Below, piece by piece: positions 22,343-35,477 of a stretch of 64,000 nt of DNA. The stretch lies in NCBI GenBank assembly GCA_964020155.1, contig OZ026567.1:3350850-3414849 (forward strand), written 5' to 3'. The translations under genes and the position numbers were made by a program. The notes beneath the pieces were generated by a model. That model did no database searches and was not told where the DNA came from. It worked only from the letters and a program-made list of their open reading frames with translations. Numbering within the stretch: the stretch's first letter is position 1; each line of letters starts with the position of its first letter. Source of the DNA: Chondrilla cf. caribensis. Lineage: Eukaryota; Porifera; Demospongiae; Chondrillida; Chondrillidae.

Positions 22343-22426
22343 CTGAATCAGCTTAACTACCATGGAAATAGTCTGTACTGACACCAAAGTATGTCAACCA
22401 TTGAAGAGTTGAAGACATTCAGCCAT
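22343..22426 (-). pseudogene. Degenerate signal-peptide exon of the receptor family
   Basis: The donor context (cacctgaatc on the plus strand), the ATGGCTGAA start and much of the spacing match the first exons of R2 to R6. The reading is MAECLQLFNG followed at once by a stop. No ectodomain or membrane exon accompanies it. It lies between R5 and R4 and is best read as the remnant of a deleted receptor gene. Confidence 0.5.
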
Positions 22427-22986
22427 TTTCCAGCTCTAAAATGGCTGCTGACCAAACATCTCGTGGTAGTGGAGGCTGGTGTTGGTATGTGGCATTTTGT
22501 GTAGGTCTCCAACTTGTGTAAACACAGCATACAATGTGACCGTGAATTTAATCAACCAATGAATGCCATTAACTAGTTCAATGAATGAAGGTATTTGCAA
22601 GGTCTTCAGGTAACCTCTTCATAGTATGCAGAATGGGAATATCACGTGTAATATCAATGAAACAGCATATTATTGATTATTACTTGTTTGAATACAGTTC
22701 AGATACTTGCTATGCTTGTATTTATGTTGAGAAGTGATCCTTGAAGGACTACTGGTTTATAATATTATACTTAATTTTAATAAGTAGAATTTCTGATTCC
22801 ATATTCCATATTATGTGTCAAATACATACATAAATAATATGATGTGAAAGAAGTGGCTAAGGTGCATATTAGCTTTATTATTTCTTATAATAAGACCTTG
22901 CTAAAGTATGCTATACATGTATTGTACTTTATCAATGGTATAAAATTAATATTCCTTTAGATTGCATGCGTTCGCTTAGGTAAACA

Positions 22987-25900
22987 TCATATGTACATTG
23001 GATCAGTTGGACTATAGGCTGGAGAAGGCTGCATTTTAACATCATCTTCATTATTGTGTATATTTGTTTCTTCATACTCTGATCCAGTCCCATCCTCTTG
23101 TTCCACCTCAAGTGTCCTGGTCTTCTTCACTCGTACAGTCTTACAGCAGCAGTACATGACCAGTACAGTCACTACTACTGTCAGTACAGTAGCCTCTATC
23201 TGTGTGAGCACTACAGCCAGACCCACTGACACTCCAAGTGGTAGGGACTCTGTAGTGGTGGTAAAGTCACTGGTACTCACTGAAAGGTTCCACCCAGCCC
23301 AGCACTGCATGTAGTGGTGTGTGGAGAAGTATACTTACCAGAACTAGGTGGTGATGGTGTTGAGCTGTCCTGTGTACATGGTTGTCTGGATTGGATTGAA
23401 TTACAAACAATACCCTGTATGATCTTGATTGTATACTCAACATTGTAATAAATTTAAAACAATATCCTTCGGCTACTTTAATGCAAGGATTCTCTGTTTG
23501 TTTGTTCGCAAACTCCTTCAGTTTGTAGGCGATCAACGTCAAACTCTCCACTCCTCCTCAGCGGCACCAGTGGAGTGTCCTAAGTCCTTGGCATTTCGTT
23601 TTAGGCCTTTTGTCTAGAATTCAAACAAAACCGTACTATCCGCCGTACTCGAAAGGCGCCATTTTCATGACACGTTTATGGACGAATACGCCCACAGGGT
23701 GGGTGATTCAGCTAGTTTAATAATATGTACACATTTACATTGTTTATTATTATTATTATGGGAATGGGTATTACATATTTTATTCGTTGCATGCTTTCAA
23801 GTAATGAAATGTGCGTATGATAATTACAGTAAATTTATCCAAACCTTAATGTAGTTGAAGGCGGAAAACTTGATGTAGGAATAAACTTTGATTTAGCTGA
23901 AGGCAGTTGCATTGCACCTGCAAGAAGAATCCACACATTGTCAATGAGTGAAGGTAGTAGACTGATAGAGATCACTACAGTAGTAACATGCTACCTCAAC
24001 AATCACAATATAGCATAACTGATCATACCATACCTTCCTCGGGCTGTCCACTGAAATCCACATGTATCAATGGTACAATAACAGGTTTGGTGTATCCTGG
24101 TGGTTGATAGGCAGTCAGTAGGTAAGGAATATGTTCTCTCCTATCACTAATTCCATATTGTGGTACTTTGAACTGAAGAATGTCATTTGTCTTTATGTCT
24201 ATAGCCCTCTGAAGTGTAGCATTTCCTTTTACGTTCCTTGTTATAACAGCTCCTGAACTAATTTTAACATCTGGTACTGTTATATCCCCTCCCTCTTGTG
24301 AATACCCTCCATCACTCTGTCTCCTCCAAACTGCCAGGTCAAGTTGAAGTGTGTTATCCCACTTTATCCCTGCTATTGTTGAATACGGTATGGTGACACT
24401 GTTGAGTGTCCCACTACATGTGAACATTAGTTCAGGATATAGGAAGCTCCCTCCATCAACATCAAGTACCGTATAGTCGACCCATTCCTCTACTGGTGGT
24501 ATGGTTTGGGTGAATCCTCTCAGACAGGGATCTACAAAACAGATGGGTAATACAACAATGTACAATGTTAACTCATATACTAGTATTGAAAAATACACAT
24601 GTACGATATGTGCTATAATCAATTAGAAACCAGAATTATAATTGAGATGGCTTATTGGGAGCAATTCCCACACCCAATAGATGTGGTGTGAAGACTTAAA
24701 CCTGACCTTATCATTTGAAGTATTCGTCAAAGTAAAACATGTAATTCAAGTTTAAAAATCTCATGGGCCCCGGGGCTGCTTTCCCCTACACTTTAATTGC
24801 TTGGGCATCTAAGATAATATGGCATGACATTTGGCATCTAGCCCTAATTTCTTGTTCTAGACATTTTGAAATTGGCTATCTTTTCATGCAGTATAAATTT
24901 TAATATAAATTCATGGTTGCAGTTACACATAGGAACATATATATAGTGCAAGTTTGGGTAATAAGGTTGAGGGTGAGTGCAAGTTTGGGTAATAAGGTTG
25001 ATGGTTGGGTTCCTGTCGTCTGACACAATGAGAAGGCCACACAGAGCACGTTGAAATAACTTTCATTAGGTTCATGCTATGAATTTACTTTAAAAATCAG
25101 TGCATGTGTTTAGTTTTTGTTATGCAGAACTATGAACATACGAGTATCACAATCAGTCTGAATGAAGCCTATATATATATATATATATATATATATCCCA
25201 TACATTGGTAAAGGCTTAACTCCAACCACAAACTTTAAGAACTACTTATAGTCTGTAAACCAAAACACATACATGGTTCATCTTGTGCAAAACACACATT
25301 CTACAAGTTCCCCACTTACACATTCAATCTGAAACCTTCAGCTGTATGTATGTACGATTACATTAGTTAATGTAGATAGCTCCATAACTTCGTGACTTCA
25401 TATATATGGGATCATTGCATTTGGAATAATCTTAGACTCTATTGCATAGTAGGGTCAAAAGTTCACTATAACTTATATCAACTTTGAAGGGGTACATGTA
25501 ATCATTATATTGTATGCAGTAATTGAATGACAGCTAGCAAAACTAAGATTCACCAAGCAGGTGCAGGTTCGTCATATTTTCAGCAGTTCAAATTTTCAAA
25601 TTACATTCAAGTATCCACTTCCTAGCACTGTCAAATAATTAGATTGTACATACTTAGCTTAGAAACGTTACAAATTGTGTAACTATATAGCTGTACACGT
25701 ATACTGTTCTCAATTTGATCCCTAAATCAATGATTTATGGTGGAAACCATGGAAAACATGACATATTCCAGTACTATAATTACAGAGTAATTGAATTACA
25801 TTGATGTGAATTTTTTACAATAGAAAGTCAGTATTAAAAGTACTAGAGCATACATTGAAATGTAATCAGCCTCACTTACGCCGTGCTTTTACCGAGCGGT

Positions 25901-26551
25901 TTAGCGAGGTTAAAAGTTTCCGTTTGGTTGGGGCGTCTGATCGAAGTTAGCCTATCCACTCCACTGCTACAAATCATCGGGGCTCATTGTCCCACTTCCT
26001 TTGTGCTGCTGGCACTCAACAGTTCTCCGTTGCCTAGGCTTTGTCATACCGTAGGGCGGAAAAATTTAGCGAGGAGAAATTTTCACTATTTTTGGGAATG
26101 GCTCAAATTCGCGAAATTTTAAGTGCGAAAATTTGTTTGCACGAAATTTACCCTGAGAGCAGATCTCCTTATAGATATGATATCCCCTCACGGGACGTAG
26201 AATCAAAAACGTTCCTCCTGCCATAGGATCCTACCGATCACCACAGTACCGTTGTCACCGTGATCAGCCATTTAACGATACACATGAACGACTATGATGT
26301 CAATGAACAGAGAAAACGTGAGAAAGCGCACAATCACAGGCAGCGAGTCGCAAAATTAAAACCGTGAAATACATTTTTCAGTGCGAATTTGCGAAATTTT
26401 CTTCTGCGAAATTTTCCCTCCCTACGGTAGATAGTGTGGCAAGCTTGCAATCAGTACCTGTTTTTGCTGCCCAAAGAGAGCTACGACTAATCAGCTGCAC
26501 CATCTTACCTATTGTGCAATCAATCAAGGCGTCAATTATTGATTGGGATGG

Positions 26552-26641
<90 letters not shown>

Positions 26642-26919
26642 GCATCACGATTACTCACCTCACTTAGCAATAATGATAGAGTTGGAGAAAACTACCATCA
26701 TTTTACATTTTCAGTACAATTAAAGAACAATTACTATTGAAGTGTGATGTAACTACAATCGAATTACAATCCTACATATCCTATATATATACGTCAGAAG
26801 ATCAGCATAATATGTATCCAGAACTATAATTGTGCATCAATATTAGGCTGCAGCGCATCTTCTTGACTATTCATTTATTATTACATTTTCTTGTAATGGT
26901 GTATATAAATTATTTAAAT

Positions 26920-26955
<36 letters not shown>

Positions 26956-27885
26956 TACCGGGTTTCCTACTTAGTGTTTGTACTATGTAATATATGGGTC
27001 ATGGTTTGTGTATTACTAGGTGCTACTGTCTCATGAATGTATGTATGTAATACATGCAAAATGGCACATTAATGAACCACATATGTACAATGATATTGGG
27101 TCAGCCAGCTTTTTCATAGACTATGTACATATACACACTATTAATGAAGTACAGTGTCGCTTGATAAATACGTATCAACTGTGTAGTAACGCCTATGCCT
27201 ACTGTATTCTGATGTGAACCTGAATGTACTTCCAAATCTATTCATGACTACTAGTAGGAACTGTACACAATAGAATTGCATGAGTTGACACATTGTAGTC
27301 ACAAATTTCCTACAGACAGTACTATAATGTTATTCAGTACCACTCAATACTGTATGATTACTAACTAGCGTGTATATGCTCTGTGGATGTTACCAATGCA
27401 TAACTTCGAAGTTGAAAAGGCTTTGCATCTCAGATCTATTACCTATATATCAACCATTTGAATGATGTTTGAATTTAAATAGTGAATTTTTAGACCATTT
27501 GTTAATATCACCAGTCAAAGAACAACCCAGAGATATCTCCAGTTCCAACATAATAGAGCTATTTCGGAAACCATCTGGGTTGAAGCTCATCTACACTCAA
27601 TTATAAGACTCTGCTATAACTGTTACTATACATTTACTCTGACAGTAGTTGAGACTCATGAGGTAAACCAGAAAATCACTAATAGAGCAAGTCTACACTT
27701 TAAATGCTTTAGAGATTTGACTTATAGTAAATTAGAGTTCATTTGACTTCTCGGTACAGTTTTTAACCACACTATAATAGAGATAATACCTCACCTGGGT
27801 CTGCTCCACTTCCTAGGAAGAATTTTGTAGTCACAATAAAGAGTATGAACAGAAAATGTGGCTTGAACAACCAACTCTCAGCCAT
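22987..27885 (-). CDS. R5: kinase-less receptor-like membrane protein (333 aa)
   Basis: Exons: signal peptide 27795-27885, ectodomain 24034-24531, linker 23845-23917, stalk 23339-23385, membrane plus tail 22987-23279. The chain sums to 334 codons with stop. The signal peptide starts MAESWLFKPHFLF. The ectodomain ends FSGQPEEG as in R1 to R4. The linker is 73 nt, against 40 in R2 to R4, and looks internally duplicated (two CTTCAACTACAT-like parts). The tail has EYEET, PAYSPT and the terminal PMYI. Intron 23280-23338 is 59 nt, so unlike R2 to R4 its retention would shift the frame. Intron 1 is 3.3 kb and holds AT and AG microsatellites and a MITE. Confidence 0.87.
24937..25003. repeat. Short tandem duplication (two units)
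   Basis: The unit gtgcaagtttgggtaataag with flanks occurs twice in a row within R5 intron 1. No further meaning is evident. Confidence 0.7.
26047..26429. mobile_element. MITE with TACCGTAGGG termini, 383 bp
   Basis: The left end taccgtagggcggaaaaatt and the right end, inverted taccgtagggagggaaaatt, form the terminal repeat. Subterminal gcgaaattt motifs recur on both sides. It lies in R5 intron 1. The ends recall the other TACC-starting elements of this window, but the interior differs, and the small open frames in it are not credible genes. Confidence 0.7.
26556..26637. repeat. Compound (AT)n(AG)n microsatellite
   Basis: About 34 bases of AT repeat are followed directly by about 48 bases of AG repeat, in R5 intron 1. 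Further AT tracts are at 25171-25197 and 26919-26952 in the same intron. Confidence 0.95.
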
Positions 27886-28377
27886 TTCAGAGATAGTCGG
27901 TATGAATGGATTCTTCCTTTTTGCTCTTGTCTATGAATGTCTATGAATACCATTTAACTCAGCTGTGAATCTCATTATTTTATCAATGAATGTAGTTTTG
28001 ACTGGACAGTGGAATGTGTACCATTTTTCAACCACAGATAACATTATTACAACCTTTAGCCTAGTTCAACTGGGACAGCCCACTTATGACATCATCGGCC
28101 ACTTTGTTCTCAAATACAGCACCCTCTATCAACTGTGATGGTCCAACCACAGCTTGGCTATAATATAGCCGTCCTGTCCCTGCAGATCAAACCAGTTAGG
28201 TGAGCCCTGTTGTAATACTGGTGTGCCTTCAATCCCTTGCATACACAATGGCAAGTGGCTGCTGAATAATATTATTGTCATTCATGGGATATAAAGACTT
28301 TACAAATGTCTATTGAATGCTTGGAGATCTTCACTGGGTTGCTTGTAAGTAATGTACATATACCACATATACCATAC
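27886..28377. other. R5 upstream region, no gene
   Basis: Unique sequence between the R5 start codon and the minisatellite. Presumably it holds the R5 promoter; no clear TATA box was identified. Confidence 0.4.
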
Positions 28378-28632
28378 TGAGGACACCACTCCACCTCCCT
28401 ACTAAGGGCACCACTCCACCTCCCTACTAAGGGCACCACTCCACCTCCCTACTAAGGGCACCACTCCACCTCCCTAGTAAGGACACCACTCCACATCCCT
28501 AGTAAGGGCACCACTCCACATCCCTGCTAAGGACACCACTCCACTTTCCTACTAAGGACACCACTCCACCTCCCTACTAAGGACACCACTCCACCTCCCA
28601 ACTAAGGACACCACCTCACCTCCCTACTAAGG
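28378..28632. repeat. 25 bp minisatellite upstream of R5
   Basis: About ten units of actaaggacaccactccacc plus tccct, with g/a and small variations, lie some 500 bp upstream of the R5 start and 210 bp downstream of the R6 stop. The same unit makes the array at 35478-35752 upstream of R6. Confidence 0.92.
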
Positions 28633-28844
28633 ACAACACCTCACTGCTTATAAATCAATCAACATCACATGTCAAAGTTACATTGTCATTAAATATTCAA
28701 CAGTTACTATTGCTACACCTTGACGCATAATATGTACTGTATGTACGTATGTATGCAAAAAGTGTCAAGAATAATCACACACATTAGTATCAGTTTTGTG
28801 TCCATCTCAGTGGTATTTCACTGCAGGACAATGAATATGGGACA

Positions 28845-30345
28845 TTAGACTTTGGTCATGTACAAATCCTGTAGATCTTTGTACAGTTCTTGTCCATGTT
28901 CAATTGGAGCTCCCAATACAGAACACAATGGTGAACTGGTGTTGTCCTCATCTTTCCATTTCAGAATCATTCCAGAACCGGAACATAGTTTACCAAACAT
29001 GTTGTCAAATGTTATCCTCTTCTTTGGATCTGGCTCCCTGTACACGTAAAGAGAGAACAGAGCTATTGATAACACTTTACTGGTGAGTTGTGGATGTGAG
29101 CCCATATTCACAGGTTCTTACCAGCATTGGACCATGAGGGCATAAATTCCCCTAGAGCACCCAGGTGGGGGAGGCTGAATTTTCTTTGAATGAAGCATTT
29201 TGATCACCTGTATAATTATAGTATGTACATGACATACAATAAGTACGTATTTTGAATTAAGAGGTGTTGATGATCCAACACCTCTTAATTCCTACATTCT
29301 TTATGTTATTACTCATATCACATTCTTTCAGACTTTAACATTACATCATGCGTTATATTCTTATGCAATTCTCAAGTGACATTCATTATACTGTATGTAC
29401 ATGTGTACAAGCCCCACAGAAAGATGAGAGGGGCAAGTACATAGGCAAATGTATCCTGTGTTATTAACCATCCTATATAGCGCCAAGTTACAAGCAATTG
29501 GTGTGATAATTTTCAAACACAAAATTCCCATAGCTATTTCCTTATATAAGGCTATCAATGGCCTTATTGCATCATTCATTTAATTTGTTGATCCTCAACA
29601 CACCTCTTCCACTGGGTAGTCTTCAAACGGTTTGTGTCCTAGTGACCATATCTCATACATGACCATCCCAAAACTCCACACATCACTTTTAGTACTGTAT
29701 TTCCTGTACAAAATGGCCTCAGGAGCTGTCCACTTGACTGGTATACGACCTCCCTTTAGTTTGTAGTAGTAATTCTCTTCGAGATCACGAGACATCCCAA
29801 AATCAGCAATCTACAATGAGAAACAATATCTCTTGTCTGCCCCATCTTGGTAAACTCATGCTTACCTACATTTAATAGCATGCACTTACATAGTATGTAT
29901 ATGATATACATATGTATACGTACATCTTGTACATGCCTCTTCACTCTACATTATTATTAGAAGCTCAGTTGTACATACGTACATACTCACCTTACACTTG
30001 ATGTCTGCTGTGAGTAGCACATTCCTAGCAGCAAGATCACGATGTATGAAACCTTTCTGGGATAAGTACCTCATTCCGTCTGCTATCTCCTGACAGAACC
30101 TCAGTAGAGTACTGGGTAGTTGTGCCTTCTTGGACCTATAATAATGTATACCATTCAAACACTTATGTAAATTACATAATACACATTCTCCATAAAACAT
30201 AATATTATTATGAAAATCAATGTACTTTTATTTACAATCCTGTACCCTTGTTAACTCATATGCTGAAAAGAACGGGCATTATCACATTATCCATGTGATC
30301 ATACACATACAAACATGTAAATACTGACGTATGATCACACAATGA

Positions 30346-30406
<61 letters not shown>

Positions 30407-33400
30407 ATGTACCTACACACCTGACATCATTCAATTTCAGCAAATATTCTCTCAGATCACCTTCATGAAGGAACTCCATCACTAGCATTGGCTGAGTAAC
30501 GCATTCAATAAATACACTAACCTGATTACAGTAACTAAAATATCCCAATCACAGCACTCACCTCATCAAGCTCTTTGACCACTCCATAGAGTGTAACAAT
30601 GTGTGGGTGTGTGAACTGTCCCATGATAGCTGCTTCTTGAAGTAGTTTAACTCTTTCATCATTTGATGCTGTGGACTTGAGTGTCTTCAGAGCTACTGTT
30701 TGAGTCCTTCCTGTTGTTGACTTCCACTGTCCCTTGTAGACTACACCAAATTCCCCTTCTCCCAGTTGTTGTTGTTTATTGATAGCTGATGGATGGATCT
30801 TTGCGTACTGTTCAATCTGTTCATATATTGCATCAACAGTGTCTCCAGGTTGCCAGTAGGGACTAACCTCATATGCAGCAGGGATAACCTAATAACCATG
30901 ATGTGTACATATGCACAGTACATGTATACTCCATCAATGTATGTCATAATAATTATTATTATTTGTGGATTATTGTTGTACATATTATATTGCATGCTGT
31001 TTGGATATAAATTTTACCACTTGAAGTATTATATACACAATTAAGACCTTCTTTATTTTTCATGTGTTAAAAATTCCCACAGATCTTGACTTTCATACAT
31101 ATAATAATCATAATATCAATGAGCATAGAATTTTAGCAAAAACTATTTGGATGGACTTATGGTCTCCTAATAATGTTAGCAATGACCTTCTGGCTAGGTT
31201 ATAAGAGTCAAAGTGTGCTACATCAGCAAGACCGTGTCTATCAATACAAAACACCTAGTCAAGTATGAACACCTTTAAACATTTGTGCATTGTTATCAAA
31301 CAAAATGCTACATTCAATTAAAATTCTTGTTTTAACGAACTTACTGAAACTTTAAACTTTTCAAATTCTGTTGGGAACAATTTTGCAGAATCACTATCAA
31401 CCGTATTGTAGAGGCCATCATTTACTATTGTATCCCTCACTGAATCAGATGCCACTTCGTACACTGGCATCACAGCCTGTGGGTTTTGCACTGTACCCAG
31501 TGACTGGCAGCCACTCACACCCATTTGGTCTGTTTTAGTGGAGCCTGTATGTTGATGGTCCTTCCTCCATAGTTTCACTGCCAGTATTCCAATGACAACC
31601 AGGAGTCCAACCACAACCAACAGCAGTATACCCAGTAGTGCACCTAATGCTGCAGTGGCTCCGTTGTCAGTAGTGGATTGACCTGTATATACATGTATGT
31701 ACCATGTTTAATGAATAGCACAACCACACACATATATACTTTGTGGAGTGAAGAATGTATACATAGTCTGTTAATACTACATTGTCATATTACTTTATAC
31801 TGCATGTTATATCAGACGGAGATACTGATATCAAAGTGAGGGGAGTGCCTTGCAATTGTAACTGCAAATGTCTCATTTAGGGTATCTGGCATGCCTATTG
31901 AAGATAGTGATGACACTCATAATCCACTTCCACTCACCTGGTGATGAGGGTGATGTAGTTGAAGGTACCGGCATGACATTTGTTGTAGCTGTAAATAAAA
32001 TTAAACGCATAAATTATATTTCATCCATTAATTAAAAACAGTTATTGAATGTCAGTGTTTAAATGAAGGAATAATCTTACAGCATATAATTATTGTGAAT
32101 AAATGGAAATTGTGCAACAGATTTTAGATAACACTTAACCATATGGCAAGTTTTTTCTATGTTGCCATGTGGAATGCTACAACTAGATGCAACTATGCTT
32201 CTTGTTCAAAGTATAGCATTTTCAAACAAAGCCATTGCAATGCATAATTAGTATTCGTATAAATATAGATTATATTTTTAGGAGTGCTATCTTATAATAT
32301 ATACATTATGATGTTACAATGACTACTTGGTTCATTATATAAGAATTAAGCTCCCTCTAATAACATCCGGTACTCTATGGTAGTCCCACTCTTATACCAT
32401 AGTGATGGTACATACATATACATTATATGTTGAATGAATCTGCATATACACACAGATATGTGTTTGTACCACATGTCCATCAGCAGGATATCTTTTCTTT
32501 CACAATGCACCATATCATACCATTGTTTTCCACATAACGTTGCATTCAGGTGGGATTGGATATCATGATTCACATGGGGCATGATATGCAAACTACTGGA
32601 TAAAGACAACATGGGGACAACTAGAACAGGCCTTACTATACACTATAATTTACCTGTTGTATGCTCTGGGGTGAAGTCTACTTGTATGAGAGGTAGTAGT
32701 ACTGTTCTCCCTCCATCCCCCAACTGGTGCTCAGTTAGCAGTACTGGGATGTGCTCCCTTCTGTCCATACCGCCATACTCTGGTACAGTGATTTCAATGA
32801 TATCAAATTCTAGTATCATGTTGGATGAGATTGTATTCAGGGTAGCATTACCCTGCTCCTTCTCAGTTGTGTCTCGGCTCATTGCAACAGTTAGGACACC
32901 TAATTCAATAATTGTAGCTCTCTCATTTTGTCTTCTCGAAACTGATAGAGTGAGAGTAAGATCATTATCCCATTTTATCCCTGCTATTGTTGAATACGGT
33001 ATGGTGACACTGTTGAGTGTCCCATTACATGTGAACATTAGTTCAGGATATAGGAATCTCTCTTCATCAACATCAAGTACTTCATAGTTGTCCCATTCCT
33101 CTACTGGTGGTATGGTTTGGGTGAATCCTCTCAGACAGAGATCTGTAATAGTCAATGGTGATAATAATAATATTATAATGCCAACCTGTTTTTAAACACT
33201 TATGATAATAATGTAATAATATAAAAGGATGAAACACATAGGTGGTACTACATGATACATATATGTTCATTAAGTGATACATTACTGAAGTTGCAACAAA
33301 AACTGGGATTAATGTTATATAGGGGAAGCCACAAAAATTTTCCACACTTCTGCAACAGAACATCCAAGATTTTATAACTCACTTTTGGTAATAATTACTA

Positions 33401-35116
33401 TTATTATTAACAAAATGAAACTCAGTAGCACCAATTGATGTATCATGCTACAGTCCCCCAATTTACACTACATGACTTTGTGATATGTAATTATAATACT
33501 AATGCTTTCATAGTAAAATGACAGAATAACATACCATATAGCGGGAAATTTTTGCAGGACAAAATTTTCCGGATGGCTCCAAAAATGAAAATTTGTTGAT
33601 AAAATTTTGCAGATCCTGGCCACAGTCACGTTATAGAACAACAAGAACGTCTAATTTGCTGATAAAATTTTCACAGATGTTAGGCCAACTGTAAAATCTG
33701 CTGAAATTTTGTCCTGCTAAAAATTTCCCACTATACGGTATCTCCTGCCACTGTTGTCACTTATCTCTTGTGTCACAATGTCATATCTGAAGTACAATGA
33801 AACCTCAAAAAGGTGCTGCTTACTGTTGGCTTCATTTCAGGGGAATGTTCATTGACGAACCCTTACTAGCATAGAATCCATATAAATGCTGTTATTGTAA
33901 AAGAGGTGACGTGTGTGTGTGTGGGTATGGTGATTGTGTTTCCTAATGCAGGTATGTCATTGTTATGTTATATGAACAATTGTTATGTTACATGCAAGCG
34001 TAGCTGTGTATTCAATATCTTCATCATACACATCAAGTGCCCACAAACCTACAGAATAGGTAACTACGTATATATGTACATAGTTACTGTACTAACCACC
34101 AAAGTTGTCTACCTTCAGACTATTCGACTCCATGTGGGAGAACTGCTGTATATTCTAAGAATGCATAGTGTTACAGTATATGGGGGTGCACTGTTCCTGA
34201 TTTTAGCTGTGCCGACATAGGCTAATCCTCATGGTGTACGTATACATACATACACAGTGTCACAGAAAGGTAACTACAAAAGGTGCAGTGTAACCCATAC
34301 CTAATTGACAGTGTTTTATGAAATTGGAATTGAATGTGAACCCATTCACACAATATCGTACTTATGTAGTGTGATATGAACCATACACAATACAACTGAG
34401 TCAACAAGTTTCATTCGTACCTTTTGTCAGGGTGTGACATAACTTGGACACCATGATAAATTGCATGGCCACTTTTTATTCACAACTAAGCACATATTGG
34501 GCTTCAAAATTGGTACATAATTAGGGTGAGGGACTATACATATGGTCAGAAAACAAGGCAACCCTAGGTCTTGCTGTATGTAATCACTTTATAGGGCTGA
34601 AAATGACCGTGATTTGGCCCAGGGTACACAAGTTTTGGTCAGTTACCATTACTTTATCGATACATTTTATGTATGATAAATGATACGTTTGTTATGCCTG
34701 ACATGTGCTCGGTTGTAGAGAACAAGCGATTTATCATGGCTGCCAGTTATAATACCACACCCTACCAGTCAAACCAACTATGAATTTTCTAACTGCTCAT
34801 CAATATGAATAGAACAACCCAGAAACATCTTTAGGTATACAAAAGTACAGGTCCCATTGGGACAATTCCACTGACAGATGTTGACATTCTGATTCTCAAC
34901 CAGGAAATCACCAACAGAACAAAGGTATCCTCAACATGCTTTAGAGATTTAACTAATAGCAAATCATAGTTGAGTTGACTCCTCTGTACCTGAATAATCA
35001 CACTAATATAGAGATAATACCTCACCTGAGTCTGCTCCACTTCCTGGGAGGAATTTTGTAGTCACAACAAAGAGTGTCAACAGATAATGCCAGGTGAACA
35101 ACCAGCCTTCAGCCAT
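28845..35116 (-). CDS. R6: receptor tyrosine kinase (665 aa)
   Basis: Exons: signal peptide 35026-35116, ectodomain 32654-33142, stalk 31938-31988, membrane/juxtamembrane 31345-31682, kinase 30562-30888, 30421-30491, 29991-30135, 29604-29810, 29122-29207, 28845-29037. The sum is 666 codons with stop. The ectodomain starts DLCLRGF, keeps [10 protein letters not shown] and ends TPEHTTG, so it is more diverged than R1 to R5. The span is [21 protein letters not shown]. Juxtamembrane tyrosines include VYEVASD and LYNTVD. The kinase has [28 protein letters not shown], a YYY activation-loop cluster and WTAPEA, so it should be active. It would phosphorylate tyrosines after ligand-driven clustering at the plasma membrane. 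The C-terminus ([19 protein letters not shown]) is shared with R8 and R9. Confidence 0.9.
30348..30406 (+). repeat. (CA)n tract just past the R6 alpha-D exon donor
   Basis: CA repeat beginning 14 bases from the exon 30421-30491. In the R6 transcript it reads (UG)n directly downstream of the 5' splice site. Confidence 0.95.
33532..33740. mobile_element. MITE related to 21926-22070, 209 bp
   Basis: Ends are taccatatagcgggaaattt and inverted taccgtatagtgggaaattt, both followed inward by gcaggacaaaatttt. The middle adds two further attttgcagat / attttcacagat half-motifs, making it longer than the 21926 copy. It lies in R6 intron 1. The rest of this intron (33143-35025) shows no gene. Confidence 0.75.
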
Positions 35117-35477
35117 TTTGACCAGGTTGAAACTGAATGGATTCCCTTTCCCTTCCTCTCATCTATGAATACTATTTCCCATAGGCATGAATCTGATCAT
35201 CTATCAATGAATATAGTTATGCATAGGTATGGAATGTAGGTCATTGTCGAAGTACCATAAATGTGTGGTTGGAATGTTACAAAAACCAAACTTATATGCA
35301 ATAGTTTCTAACAGGGACTAAATTAAATTTGCCAACCCAATTTCAATTGTATGTGTACTATAAGCTACTAGATTATAATTACGATGGAGTCTGAATAAAT
35401 CGAATTTCATGTATTGTGTTTCATAATCACTTACCGTATATCTACTAACCCACCACAACACCAATCCTCTATACCTC

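Noticed and set aside
7197..27885. Classical ITIM or ITAM motifs in the short tails
   Set aside because: YDEL and YVPV occur in R2, but the residue two before Tyr does not fit an ITIM, and there is no paired YxxL spacing for an ITAM.
32581..33087. 168-codon plus-strand open frame
   Set aside because: Antisense of the R6 ectodomain exon; similar shadows lie over other ectodomain exons (11874, 40944, 49100).
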